A stretch of 64,000 bases of DNA, from contig JBBSML010000007.1 of NCBI GenBank assembly GCA_038233215.1, forward strand, positions 44,050-108,049, read 5' to 3'. This stretch comes from JACDBZ01 sp038233215 (GTDB lineage Bacteria > Chloroflexota > Limnocylindria > QHBO01). Below the pieces are notes generated by a model, which saw only the letters and a list, made by a program, of their open reading frames with translations, was not told the origin of the DNA and made no database searches. Shown piece by piece: positions 26,253 through 38,252 of the stretch. The translations under genes and the position numbers were made by a program. Positions within the stretch are counted from its first letter, which is position 1, and each line of letters begins with the position of its first letter.

Positions 26253-28190
26253 CTATGCCAGCATCCCCTCGCGGGCAAGATGTGCTTTCAGGCGTTCGGC
26301 AAGATCGCGGCTGATTCCCGGCGTGTCCGCCACCTCGCTCACGGACGCCTCCCGAATGCGGCGGACCGAACCGAAGCGCTTGAGGAGCAGCTTCTTTCGA
26401 CCGGGACCGATACCGGCGATGTCATCGAGCTCGCTGCGGAGTGCCCGCTTACCACGGACGTCGCGGTGATAGGTGATCGCGAACCGATGCGCCTCGTCGC
26501 GGATGCGCTGCACCAGATACAGCGCCTGCGATCGACGCGGCAGCACGACCGGCGCCGCACGACCGGGCAGGTGGAGCTCCTCGAACCGCTTGGCCAGGCC
26601 GGATAGCGGCACGTCGGTGATACGGAGATCGTGCATCACGCCGACGGCCGCCGAGAGCTGGCCCTTTCCGCCGTCCACGATGACGAGGTCGGGTACCGCC
26701 CATCCCGCCTCGCGCGGGCGATCCGCATCATCCTCGGGAACCTCGTCCGCACCCACCGCGTCGAGCGAGAGCGCGCCGGTCTCGGAACGAAGCTTCGCGA
26801 CGCGGCTGAATCGGCGGCGCAGGACCTCGGCCATCATGCGGAAGTCGTCCGGCGTGTCGCCGGATCGGATGCGGAAGCGACGGTACTCCTTCGGCTCAGG
26901 ACGTCCGTCGATGAAGACGACCATCGACCCGACCGCCGAGGTGCCCTGGATGTTGCTCATGTCGTAGCACTCGATGCGCTCGGGCGGCTTCGAAAGTCCC
27001 AACGCCGAGGCGAGCTCACCCAGCGCCTCGTCTCGCCTGGCGGTATCGGCCATCCATTCCGCCCGCTCTCGGGCCAGCGCCTCGACCGCGTTCCCCGTCG
27101 CCATCGCCACCAGCCGGCGTTTCTCCCCGCGCTCGGGAACCGTGATCGTCACGCGCACGCCACGTCGATCTGCCAGGAAGGTGGCGAGACCATCCGCCTC
27201 GGACGGCATGAGCGGAGTGAGAAGGGCGCGCGGGAGCGCATCGGTGCTGGCGTAGTACTGCTGAAGGAATGAGCCGAGCACCTCCGCATCGGCCACGTCG
27301 CGGGCACCCTCGACCATGAAATGCTCGCGCCCGATGAGCCTGCCGTTCCGCACCTGCATGACCTGCACGCAGGCGTCGTCCTCTTGACGCGCCAGGCCGA
27401 TGACGTCGTGCTCCGCCCGGCTGAAGGCAGCCATCTTCTGCTGCTCCATGGTGCGCTCAACGGCGCGGAGCTTGTCGCGGGTGGAGGCAGCCTGCTCGTA
27501 CCGCAGCGCCTCGCTGTGCCCGGCCATCTCGTGACGCAGATCGTTCGCGATCGGCTCCTGTTTGCCGTCCAGAAAGTCGACGATCTGGCCAATCGTCTCG
27601 CGGTATTCCGGCTTCGGGATGGCCTCAATGCACGGGCCCTGGCATCGGTTGATGTAATAGAGCAGACAGGGTCGCTCGAGCACCCGCTTGCCCTCGGGGA
27701 TGTCGAGATTGCAGGTCCGGAACGGAAAGATCTTGCGCAGCAGCTTCAGGGTTTCATCGACGCTGCTGGCGCTGGCGTACGGACCGAAGTAGCGACTGCC
27801 ATCACGCACGAGCCTCCGCGTCCGGACGATGCGCGGGAAGTCCTCGGCGAGCGTGATTTTCACGAATGGGTAGCTCTTGTCATCGCGCAGCCGAATGTTG
27901 AACCGGGGGCGATGCTGCTTGATCAGGTTGCTCTCGAGCAGGTACGCCTCACTGACCGTATCGGTGACGATGTACTCGACGTCAACCACCTCGGTCACCA
28001 TTCGGCTGATCCGCGCGTCGTCCGGTCCGCGGGCGGTGAAGTACGACCGGACGCGGTTACGGAGCGCGTCGGCCTTGCCCACGTAGAGCACGCGGCCATC
28101 GGCGTTCTTCATCAGGTACACGCCGGGCGACGTCGGCAGCCGACGCAGATTGGCGCGCAATGCTGCGGGTATCGCGCGCTGGAGACTCAT
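26253..28190 (-). CDS. uvrC: Excinuclease ABC subunit C
   Basis: Makes both incisions in nucleotide excision repair. The 645-aa protein has the N-terminal GIY-YIG nuclease (GVYLMKNADGRVLYVGKA), a UVR domain near 210-240 that contacts UvrB, the C-terminal RNase H-like nuclease with ECYDMSNIQGTSAVGSMV, and paired helix-hairpin-helix motifs at the end (IAGIGPGRKKLLLKRFG). TAGAAT lies 6 nt before the ATG and there is no Shine-Dalgarno. Confidence 0.97.
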   Translation of the reverse strand: MSLQRAIPAALRANLRRLPTSPGVYLMKNADGRVLYVGKADALRNRVRSYFTARGPDDARISRMVTEVVDVEYIVTDTVSEAYLLESNLIKQHRPRFNIRLRDDKSYPFVKITLAEDFPRIVRTRRLVRDGSRYFGPYASASSVDETLKLLRKIFPFRTCNLDIPEGKRVLERPCLLYYINRCQGPCIEAIPKPEYRETIGQIVDFLDGKQEPIANDLRHEMAGHSEALRYEQAASTRDKLRAVERTMEQQKMAAFSRAEHDVIGLARQEDDACVQVMQVRNGRLIGREHFMVEGARDVADAEVLGSFLQQYYASTDALPRALLTPLMPSEADGLATFLADRRGVRVTITVPERGEKRRLVAMATGNAVEALARERAEWMADTARRDEALGELASALGLSKPPERIECYDMSNIQGTSAVGSMVVFIDGRPEPKEYRRFRIRSGDTPDDFRMMAEVLRRRFSRVAKLRSETGALSLDAVGADEVPEDDADRPREAGWAVPDLVIVDGGKGQLSAAVGVMHDLRITDVPLSGLAKRFEELHLPGRAAPVVLPRRSQALYLVQRIRDEAHRFAITYHRDVRGKRALRSELDDIAGIGPGRKKLLLKRFGSVRRIREASVSEVADTPGISRDLAERLKAHLAREGMLA

Positions 28191-28196
28191 GGACCG

Positions 28197-28202
28197 ATTC
28201 TA
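28197..28202 (-). promoter_or_regulatory. -10-like hexamer of uvrC
   Basis: TAGAAT on the minus strand, 6 nt before the uvrC ATG at 28190. The same hexamer precedes uvrB and the J-domain gene at 7-8 nt. Confidence 0.55.
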
Positions 28203-28335
28203 AGCGTGGTAGTGGACGGGTTCTGAGCTCGATCGGCTCTCGCAGTGGACCGGTGCTGGTATGTCGGGTCGGCAGGCACACCAACGCTGCGAGGAGATAC
28301 TGCCTCGTCCACGAGTCGCACGTGCACTTGTCGGC

Positions 28336-28869
28336 TCAGTCGTGAACCGCTCGGCCTGATGTGTCGGCAAGCGAAGTCACGTCCAGCCCAACGTATGTCA
28401 CGCCGTCTCCGGCTTCATCGAGCAGAGCCATCAGCCGATCCAGTCGCGGCGACGTGCGGGCAATCTCGTCCCGGCTGATCCACCCGACCTCGGCGATCTC
28501 CCCGAACTGCGGCTCGAGCACGCCACCGTCAAGCGTGGCCACGAACACGAAGCTGACATCGCGCGCCCGATGGGCGTCGACGAGGAGCAACCGCTCGATG
28601 GTGACGTGAAGCCCGGTCTCCTCCAGGGTCTCGCGCACGGCTGCCGCATGGGGCGTCTCCCCTCGCTCGATGCGTCCACCCGGCAGCATCCATCCGGGGC
28701 CGAGGTACGTGGTGCGCACCGCCAGGATGCGTCCGTGCTCGTCGACGGTCAGCACATTCGCACCCTCGGTACGGCGGTATCGACCGCCGAACAAGCCTGC
28801 GAACTGGACGGCGCCCCCGACGATCAGACGCGGGACATCGACGAGCCGGAGCCGACGGCTACGGCGCAT
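28336..28869 (-). CDS. NUDIX hydrolase
   Basis: Hydrolyses nucleoside diphosphates linked to another moiety; the substrate is not evident. The 177-aa protein has the Nudix box GGRIERGETPHAAAVRETLEETG-type signature around residues 80-102 with the REXXEE core in RETLEE. The N-terminus is basic (RRSRRLRLVDVPRL). I placed the start at 28869, where the ATG lies inside the last codons of the LCP gene (11-nt overlap); the long upstream extension of the frame is the shadow of that gene. Cotranscription with the LCP gene is likely. Confidence 0.88.
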   Translation of the reverse strand: MRRSRRLRLVDVPRLIVGGAVQFAGLFGGRYRRTEGANVLTVDEHGRILAVRTTYLGPGWMLPGGRIERGETPHAAAVRETLEETGLHVTIERLLLVDAHRARDVSFVFVATLDGGVLEPQFGEIAEVGWISRDEIARTSPRLDRLMALLDEAGDGVTYVGLDVTSLADTSGRAVHD

Positions 28870-30076
28870 CGGCACCCTCGGGCTCGACCGGGCGAGCGAG
28901 CTCGGTCGCGAGATATGACTGAAGCCGCCCGTAGTCACCCGGACCGGTCCAGCCGACAGGAAGGAGGATGTACTGGCCGATGGTGTTGGTGGTCGCGGTG
29001 AGCACCACGTCCTCGCTGAGCTCGACGCGCCGGTCGCTGGAAAGGTGAGACGAGAGCAGGAACAGGTCGATCGCCGACAGGTCGGTACGCACCCGCCCCT
29101 CCATGGCATCCATCAGACGCAGGCCGGGTCCGAGTGAGCCGATGCCGCCCGATCCCAGCTCCTTCCGCAATGCGCTGAAGATGCGAGCCTGTCGCACAGA
29201 GCGGGCGAAGTCGGTCGATTCGCTGGGAACGTTCGTGAAGCGGGCGCGAGCGTAGGCAAGCGCCTGCTCACCGTCAAGATAAATCTCACCGACCGGAAAG
29301 CTGCCTGATTCCCACCGCTCGGCCTGGTGGAGCGCTTCGGTGTTCGTGTACGCAAAGCTGACCGGGTTGTCGACCGTCACCCCGCCAACGGCATCCACCA
29401 TCTCCATGAAGCCGTCGAAGTCGATGGCGAGCCAATGGTCGATCCCCAGACCGGTCACCTGAGAAAGCACCTCGGCCATGAGGGACCCCGCGCCGTCGAG
29501 GCGCCCGGCCTCACCCGCGTCGACAGATTCATGGCCGACCGAATAGACCTCGTTGACCTTGCCGTTCTGGCTGAACGCCTCGATCCCCTCGATCCACAGG
29601 TCGCGCGGAATGGGAATAGTGGTCGTGCTGTCGGTGACGGGATCGATCGAAAGGATCTGAAGCGAATCCGCGAGGTAGGGGCCCTTATGGTCACCTCCGC
29701 CATAGCCGACCATCAGCACATTCACGCGCTCGCTGCCATTCAGGTCCCCCAGGAGCGCCGTCGATGGGAATGGAGCGCTCGAGACGGCCGCATTGAATGA
29801 CGCGGCACGCAGGAAGAGCAGGAGGCCGCCGACCACGACGACGACGAGCGCGAGGAGAAGCATGATCCTCAGCGTTCGGCCCACGGATCCTCGGCGACGA
29901 GCTCGAGGAACACGGCCGCGGGGGGGTGGCTTGAACGTTGCCTGTCGCCGTCGTTCTCCGCGCTGGGACGCCCCGCCCGACCGGATCAGCTCTCGGTCAT
30001 AGGGAACGGTGTCGTCACCATCGGCGGATTGGGCCTGTCGTCTCACGCTTGGCTCATGGGTCTGCTCGGTCCTCAA
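28859..30076 (-). CDS. LytR-CpsA-Psr family cell-envelope protein
   Basis: LCP proteins transfer lipid-linked glycopolymers onto peptidoglycan or other acceptors outside the cell. The 405-aa product has a basic cytoplasmic N-terminus, one transmembrane helix (about 70-88) and an LCP domain with ILSIDPVTDSTTTIPIPRDL and VEVSG-type segments ending in LAYARARFTNVPSESTDFARSVRQ, including the conserved Arg residues. The start is TTG at 30076; an internal GTG is an alternative. It is divergent from the helicase gene at 30167. Confidence 0.9.
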   Translation of the reverse strand: MRTEQTHEPSVRRQAQSADGDDTVPYDRELIRSGGASQRGERRRQATFKPPPRGRVPRARRRGSVGRTLRIMLLLALVVVVVGGLLLFLRAASFNAAVSSAPFPSTALLGDLNGSERVNVLMVGYGGGDHKGPYLADSLQILSIDPVTDSTTTIPIPRDLWIEGIEAFSQNGKVNEVYSVGHESVDAGEAGRLDGAGSLMAEVLSQVTGLGIDHWLAIDFDGFMEMVDAVGGVTVDNPVSFAYTNTEALHQAERWESGSFPVGEIYLDGEQALAYARARFTNVPSESTDFARSVRQARIFSALRKELGSGGIGSLGPGLRLMDAMEGRVRTDLSAIDLFLLSSHLSSDRRVELSEDVVLTATTNTIGQYILLPVGWTGPGDYGRLQSYLATELARPVEPEGADAP

Positions 30077-30166
30077 TGGTCAGCTGGGCGGCGCCGGAAA
30101 GGATACGGCCTGGACCGATAAGCCGCCGATGATCGGCTGGTAATCGGGCGCCCCGATGATGAGCTC

Positions 30167-31813
30167 ATGGCCATCTCCGCTGCCCCTTCGTTCGCGGTCG
30201 ACGCGATCCTGGCGGTGCTCGACCCGGAGCAGCGCGCCGCGGCGATCCTGCCGGACGGACCGGCGCAGATCATCGCGCCCGCGGGCAGCGGCAAGACAAC
30301 CACCATGGTCGCTCGGCTGGCGGTGCTGCTCTCACGGGGCGTGTCGCCGGAGCGAATCTGCGTTGTCACCTTCAACCGTGATGCGGCCCTGGACCTCGCC
30401 GTGCGGGTCAAACGCCGACTGGCGGCTTCGCTCCCCGCGGCCACATCGATCGAGGTGCGAACGCTGCACGCCCTTGCGCGCCAGGTGCTGCTTGACGCGG
30501 ACGAGGGCCACAACATTGTCGCGGACCGCCTCCCACTGCTTCGAGCAGCACGACGCCGCGTGATGCTTGATGCGCCGACAGATGGAACAGCCGAGCCATC
30601 GCAGCTTGATACCTACCTCTCGGCCTGGAAGATCGAAGGACGCCCCCCGCCCGACGAAGCACGCCCGGTCCTGCAGGCATACGCGGATCTGCTGCGCATC
30701 CGAGGGGCAGTCGACTTCGATGACCTCGTCGTGCGGGCGTGCGACCTGCTCGAGACCGATCCTCGTCTCCGCCTGCGGTGGCAGTCGCGCTTCAGTCACG
30801 TCTGCGTCGATGAATTCCAGGACGTGGACGCCGCGCAGCTCAGGCTCGTTCGACTGCTCGCCACGCCCGAGGACAACCTGTTCGTGGTCGGCGACGACGA
30901 CCAGACGATCTACGCGTGGCGCCTGGCCGACGTGCGCCGCATCCTGCGCTTCTCCCTCGACTATCCCGCTGCACGTCGCGTGATGCTGGCCACGAACTAC
31001 CGCTGCCCGGCAGCGGTCGTCGCCGCCTCTGCCCAGATGGTCGCAGTCAACCGCGAGCGCTTCGACAAACCAATTCGAGCGCCCGCCGCCGCAGCTGACA
31101 CCGATACGGCGATCGCGGCATGGAACAGCGCCGGACCGGCCTGGACCGATGCACTCGTGCGCCTTTCGACCGTCGAGGACGCCGCCGGCCGGTCGCTGTG
31201 CTTCCTTTCGCGGACCCGTGGCGAGCTGACTCCCATCCTCCTGGCGCTCGTACACGGCGGCATCCGACACCGGACCGCGATCGCGCCCATCGTGGAGAAT
31301 GAGCGAATCATCGCCCTCGTGGAGGCTGCCCGTCCGCTTGACACGCCGGAGCATCCGTTCCACGTGCTTCGCCGCCTGCGAGCAGGCTGCGGCTGGTCAC
31401 GCGATGACCCGGCGTCCGACCTGCTCGGGGACGACGACCACGCCGCGCTCGATGCCATGCTCGGTTGGTCGACCGGCTTCTCGCTGATGCCCTCGTTCGT
31501 AGCGGCCTACGATGCCGCGCGAACACGAATTGCCGGCCTGCGAGACCCGAGCGCGACGGTTGAGCTCGCGACCGTGCATGCGTCCAAGGGCCGTGAGTGG
31601 GAGACCGTCGTGCTCGTCGGCTTCGAAGCGGATCGGATCCCGAACCGACGCTCGCTCCTCGATGCGGACGACCCCGACCGCGCGCTGGAGGAGGAACGCC
31701 GCCTCGCCTATGTCGCGCTTACACGGGCCACCCGCCAGCTCATCCTCGGCTTCGACCCGGCTCACCCGTCACCGTTTCTCGCCGAAATGGGCTTCGGCAC
31801 CGTCCGCGGATAG
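30167..31813 (+). CDS. UvrD/Rep-type superfamily 1 DNA helicase (short form)
   Basis: ATP-dependent 3'-5' DNA helicase of the UvrD/PcrA group. The 548-aa protein has Walker A APAGSGKTTT at 37-46, motif II VDEFQDVDAAQ, VVGDDDQTIYAWR (motif III), and C-terminal motifs VELATVHASKGREWETV and RRLAYVALTRATRQL. It is about 150-200 residues shorter than classical UvrD, lacking the C-terminal tail and part of the 2B region. Placement between uvrC and uvrA suggests repair, but the family is broad and I give no gene symbol. Confidence 0.9.
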   Translation: MAISAAPSFAVDAILAVLDPEQRAAAILPDGPAQIIAPAGSGKTTTMVARLAVLLSRGVSPERICVVTFNRDAALDLAVRVKRRLAASLPAATSIEVRTLHALARQVLLDADEGHNIVADRLPLLRAARRRVMLDAPTDGTAEPSQLDTYLSAWKIEGRPPPDEARPVLQAYADLLRIRGAVDFDDLVVRACDLLETDPRLRLRWQSRFSHVCVDEFQDVDAAQLRLVRLLATPEDNLFVVGDDDQTIYAWRLADVRRILRFSLDYPAARRVMLATNYRCPAAVVAASAQMVAVNRERFDKPIRAPAAAADTDTAIAAWNSAGPAWTDALVRLSTVEDAAGRSLCFLSRTRGELTPILLALVHGGIRHRTAIAPIVENERIIALVEAARPLDTPEHPFHVLRRLRAGCGWSRDDPASDLLGDDDHAALDAMLGWSTGFSLMPSFVAAYDAARTRIAGLRDPSATVELATVHASKGREWETVVLVGFEADRIPNRRSLLDADDPDRALEEERRLAYVALTRATRQLILGFDPAHPSPFLAEMGFGTVRG

Positions 31814-31886
31814 ATCGCCCGTTTCGACCACCGACTTGATGCGGCGAGGCGCCACTCGGCGTGAGGGCAGCCCGGTGTCTCGACCG

Positions 31887-34826
<2,940 letters not shown>

Positions 34827-35112
34827 CGGACGTTCATCGTAGCAGGAACGGGACCGATGCGAACGCCTGTTCGGTTTGGCACTTGCCCAGCGGGGCGTAC
34901 CGTGACGAATGGCGGCAAACATGGCGGAAGTATCCGGATGGGGGTGGTTAGTCACGATTGTCATGTCGTCACGGGCGGCGCATGGTACTGGGACATCGGT
35001 ACCGTGTGCCGACCAGGGGGATCGGGGGGAGACATATGGGGACCCGGGCCGATTGCCACACCAGATGATGGCAATCGGCCCGGGATGTTGCCCGGACGAG
35101 GTGGCAGGAACG
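34827..35112. other. Gene-poor spacer between uvrA and the ABC exporter
   Basis: No well-supported gene. It contains the uvrA promoter region and a long perfect inverted repeat at 35043-35084. The spacer continues to 35475 apart from one doubtful small ORF. Confidence 0.5.
35043..35084. repeat. Perfect 16-bp inverted repeat with 10-nt loop
   Basis: Left arm 35043-35058 (CCCGGGCCGATTGCCA), loop 35059-35068, right arm 35069-35084 as its exact reverse complement. It would form a very stable hairpin in RNA. No T-tract follows on either strand, so it is not a classical intrinsic terminator. Confidence 0.95.
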
Positions 35113-35367
35113 ATGTTTTCGGTTGCGGTCAGGGGATGCGGCATCATCATCTGGGACGGTGACGGCGAATGGCGCATGTTCGCCGTGAGTGAATCGGTGA
35201 GCCGTACCCTCGGGGCACGCGTGGAGTTCGCCCTGCAATCGATTCCGCTGGCGGCAAATGACATCGAGGTCCGGGAAGCGCTCCTCTCGATAGCCGGCGC
35301 CGCCTTTCTCTCCGCCGACTGCGAGCACGGCCCCGGCGAGTGCGACGGAGAGGCAAACTTCAGCTGA
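35113..35367 (+). CDS. Possible small protein (84 aa), unknown function
   Basis: An ATG preceded at 7 nt by AGGA opens an 84-aa frame beginning MFSVAVRGCGIIIWDGDGEW. Third positions are mostly G or C, as in real genes here, but the reverse strand is also open. No family or membrane segment is recognised. It starts 28 bp after the large hairpin, on the same strand as the ABC exporter downstream. Real gene or noise cannot be settled from one sequence. Confidence 0.3.
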   Translation: MFSVAVRGCGIIIWDGDGEWRMFAVSESVSRTLGARVEFALQSIPLAANDIEVREALLSIAGAAFLSADCEHGPGECDGEANFS

Positions 35368-35475
35368 GTGGGCATTGGCTGCCTGCGACGATGACGTATT
35401 CGCGACGATGGTGACCGGTGTTACCATCCCTCTCCCGCCCCCCCCCCCGCCTGCTTGAGCACGTGCTGTCTTTCG

Positions 35476-36510
35476 ATGCCTGACGAACTCGCCATCCACG
35501 CCCGCGGGGTGACCCGCGTCTACAAGGCCAAGCCGACTCCCGTGACGGCCCTCGGCGGCGTTGACCTCGACGTCGAGCCAGGCGAGTACTTCGGCCTGCT
35601 GGGTCCGAATGGTGCGGGCAAGACAACCCTGATCAAGATCCTGACGACACTCCTCCTGCCGACGAGCGGGACGGCGAAGGTCGCCGGCTTCGACGTGGTC
35701 CACGAGACGGCGAAGATTCGGCGCGTGATCAACATGGTGGCGGGGGGCGAGCAGTCGGGGTATGGCCTGCTCACCGTCCGCGAGCAGCTCTGGATGTTCA
35801 GCCAGTTCTACGGCCTGCCGACGCGTGAAGGATGGCGCCGCGTGGACGAGCTGATCGAGATCACCGGCCTGACCGAGCAGCGCCAGCAGAAGGTCCGCAC
35901 GCTCTCCACCGGCCAGCGCCAGAAGCTCAACTTCGCGCGTGGCCTGCTGAATGACCCGTGGGTCCTGTTCCTGGACGAGCCGACACTCGGATTGGACGTC
36001 GCCGCGGCAAGGGATCTCCGTGAGCACACGCTCTCCTGGAAGGCGGCCGCGCCCGGGCGCACCCTGCTGCTCACGACCCACTACATGGTCGAGGCCGAGC
36101 AGCTCTGCGACCGAATCGCGATCGTCGACCGCGGCAAGATCCTGGCGCTTGGCACGCCGGAGGAGCTCCGGCGACGCGTGCAGGCCGAGTCGATCTTCCG
36201 TCTCGAGCTCGATCGAATGCCACAGAGCGGCGGCATCGCCGGGATCGCGGCGCTGCCCGGAGTCCTGTCCGCGGTGCGCGCGGACGAGGAGATGGCGGAC
36301 GGCGGCGCTTCGGACCGCGTGGCGCTCAAGATCGCGCTCGCCGACGATTCTGCCCTGACCAGCGTGGTCACCGCGGTCGCCGAGCGCGGTTCGCATCTCA
36401 TGGGCCTGGCGAAGTCGGAGCCGAGCCTGGAGGATGTGTTCGTCGAGCTTGTCGGCCGCGGCTTCGGCGACGAAGGCGACGAAATGGGCAGCGAGGAGCC
36501 AGCCGCATGA
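35476..36510 (+). CDS. ABC-2 type exporter, ATP-binding subunit
   Basis: ATPase of an ABC-2 exporter of the DrrA/NodI type (drugs, lipids or glycans). The 344-aa protein has Walker A GPNGAGKTT, the signature LSTGQRQKLNFARG, Walker B WVLFLDEPTLGLD and switch histidine in LLTTHYMVEAEQLCDR, followed by a C-terminal regulatory region of about 100 residues. I prefer the ATG at 35476; a TTG 7 codons upstream is also open. Its stop overlaps the first permease by 4 nt. A run of 11 C lies 28 nt before the start. Confidence 0.92.
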   Translation: MPDELAIHARGVTRVYKAKPTPVTALGGVDLDVEPGEYFGLLGPNGAGKTTLIKILTTLLLPTSGTAKVAGFDVVHETAKIRRVINMVAGGEQSGYGLLTVREQLWMFSQFYGLPTREGWRRVDELIEITGLTEQRQQKVRTLSTGQRQKLNFARGLLNDPWVLFLDEPTLGLDVAAARDLREHTLSWKAAAPGRTLLLTTHYMVEAEQLCDRIAIVDRGKILALGTPEELRRRVQAESIFRLELDRMPQSGGIAGIAALPGVLSAVRADEEMADGGASDRVALKIALADDSALTSVVTAVAERGSHLMGLAKSEPSLEDVFVELVGRGFGDEGDEMGSEEPAA

Positions 36511-37382
36511 GCGGATATCACGGTGCCCCTGCGTCGAACGCGCGTGAGGCCGCGGACTGGTCAACGGGACGCGTCATCCAGACGAATCTTCGTGCGGTGC
36601 TGGGCCGCGCGTATCCCAGGGTCATCGGCCTGACCCGCGAACCGTCGTGGCTCTTCTTCGAGATCTTTTTGCCGTTCCTTGCCGTCAGCGCTTTCGTCTT
36701 CGTGTACCGCGCACTCGAGGCGCCGGAAGCGTTCATCGGCTTCGTCGTCCTCGGTGGCGCCATGACCTCGTTCTGGCTCAACGTCGTCTGGATGATGGCG
36801 GCGCAGTTCTACTGGGAGAAGGACCAGGGCAACCTGGAGCTCTACTTCACGGCGCCGATGCACCTGATGAGCGTCCTGGCCGGCATGGCCATCGGCGGGC
36901 TGGTCATGACGAGCTCGCGAGCGGTGGCCGTCATCGGCATCGGGTCATTGCTGTACGGCGTGACCTATGACATCCAGCAGCCATTCCTGCTGGCAGGCGT
37001 CTTTCTCTTGACCATGATTCCGCTGTACGGCATGGGGATGCTCTTCGCGTCCCTCTTCCTGCTCTGGGGCCGCGAGGCCTTCCACCTCGCCCAGCTTCTC
37101 CAGGAGCCGATCTACTTCCTGGGCGGCGTGAACTTTCCACTGCGCGCCATCGGTCCCATTGCCGGCGTGGTCATTGCCACGCTGCCGCTCGGGGTCGGAC
37201 TCGACGCGATGCGTCAGTTGGCGTTCGCCGGCAGCGGCGTGGAAGGCGTTCTGCCGGTCGGGGCCGAGATCCTCATTCTCATCGCGATGGGCGTCGTGTT
37301 CCTCGTCTCGGCGCGACTCGCGCTCGGATACCTCGAGTTTCTCGCCAGGCGCGAAGGCCGGCTGACCCTGCGATGGCAGTAA
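36507..37382 (+). CDS. ABC-2 type exporter, permease subunit 1
   Basis: Integral membrane half of the exporter. The 291-aa protein has six predicted helices, beginning with SWLFFEIFLPFLAVSAFVFV near residue 47 and including MIPLYGMGMLFASLFLLWG, and the ABC-2 style loop EPIYFLGGVNFPLRAIG. Start overlaps the ATPase stop (ATGA), and its end overlaps permease 2 by 10 nt. It probably forms a heterodimer with the next protein. Confidence 0.88.
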   Translation: MSGYHGAPASNAREAADWSTGRVIQTNLRAVLGRAYPRVIGLTREPSWLFFEIFLPFLAVSAFVFVYRALEAPEAFIGFVVLGGAMTSFWLNVVWMMAAQFYWEKDQGNLELYFTAPMHLMSVLAGMAIGGLVMTSSRAVAVIGIGSLLYGVTYDIQQPFLLAGVFLLTMIPLYGMGMLFASLFLLWGREAFHLAQLLQEPIYFLGGVNFPLRAIGPIAGVVIATLPLGVGLDAMRQLAFAGSGVEGVLPVGAEILILIAMGVVFLVSARLALGYLEFLARREGRLTLRWQ

Positions 37383-38245
37383 CCGACCGGACCGCCCCGG
37401 TCCGCGGCTTGACCCTGGAGGATGCGTGGCGCAGCTTCCGCACCGCCATCGGCCTGGGCTGGGCGATCGAGTCGAACTGGTCCGATCCGTTCCTCTTCGC
37501 GATCTACACCATGGCCAAGCCGCTCGCCGCGGCCGGCATCCTGGTCGTCATGTTCCAGGTCATCACCCAGGGCCAGAACACCGAGTTTCTCCAGTTCCTC
37601 ATCGTGGGAAGCGCCCTCTGGAACGTCGTCTTCGGCGTGATGAGCGGGCTGGTGCAATCGATCCTCGAGGATCGAGAACGCTACCGGATGATCAAGTACG
37701 TCGTGGTCACTCCCACGTCGCTCTTCCCGTTCCTTCTCGGTCGATCGCTCGCGCGTGTGGTCGTGTCGTTCGTGGCGGTCATCCTGACGATGCTTGTGGG
37801 GATCGTGTTCCTGAACGTGCAGCTCCAACCGAACCTGCTGTACCTCGTTCCGGCCACGGTGCTCGGCGTCATGGCCGTCATGGCACTCGGCGTGTTCATG
37901 GCCGGCTGGTGCCTGCAGCTGCGACAGGAGGCCTGGTCCTACCCGGAGGCCATCGCCGGCGCGCTGTACCTGATCTCCGGCGCGATCTTCCCGATCGACA
38001 TCCTGCCCGCTTTCCTTCACCCGCTCGCCTATGCCTCCCCGACCACGTGGTGGCTCGAGGCGTCGCGCCGCGGTCTGCTGGGGCACGGCTCGCCCGGCAC
38101 GCTGGGCGACCTCTCGGATGGAACGGTCATGCTGCTGCTGGCCCTTTCGACCGCGATCGTGATTCCGTTAGCGCTGGCCGCCTTCGCCTGGTTCATGCGA
38201 CGTGCCCGACAGGCCGGGCTGCTCGACATGACCACGGGGAGCTGA
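37373..38245 (+). CDS. ABC-2 type exporter, permease subunit 2
   Basis: Second membrane subunit. The 290-aa protein has about six transmembrane helices and the typical C-terminal ABC-2 segment AGALYLISGAIFPIDILPAF followed by LAYASPTTWWLEASR. The 10-nt overlap with permease 1 and opposite-size match argue for a heteromeric permease. Substrate is unknown; no biosynthetic or regulator gene is adjacent. Confidence 0.88.
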   Translation: MAVTDRTAPVRGLTLEDAWRSFRTAIGLGWAIESNWSDPFLFAIYTMAKPLAAAGILVVMFQVITQGQNTEFLQFLIVGSALWNVVFGVMSGLVQSILEDRERYRMIKYVVVTPTSLFPFLLGRSLARVVVSFVAVILTMLVGIVFLNVQLQPNLLYLVPATVLGVMAVMALGVFMAGWCLQLRQEAWSYPEAIAGALYLISGAIFPIDILPAFLHPLAYASPTTWWLEASRRGLLGHGSPGTLGDLSDGTVMLLLALSTAIVIPLALAAFAWFMRRARQAGLLDMTTGS

Positions 38246-38252
38246 GCCCCGG

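Noticed and set aside
34827..35375. 183-codon N-terminal extension of uvrA
   Set aside because: UvrA normally begins at the chosen ATG; the extension is Pro/Ser/His-rich and crosses the large hairpin.
34969..36564. 531-aa minus-strand ORF opposite the ABC ATPase
   Set aside because: Shadow of the ATPase gene, which carries all ABC motifs.
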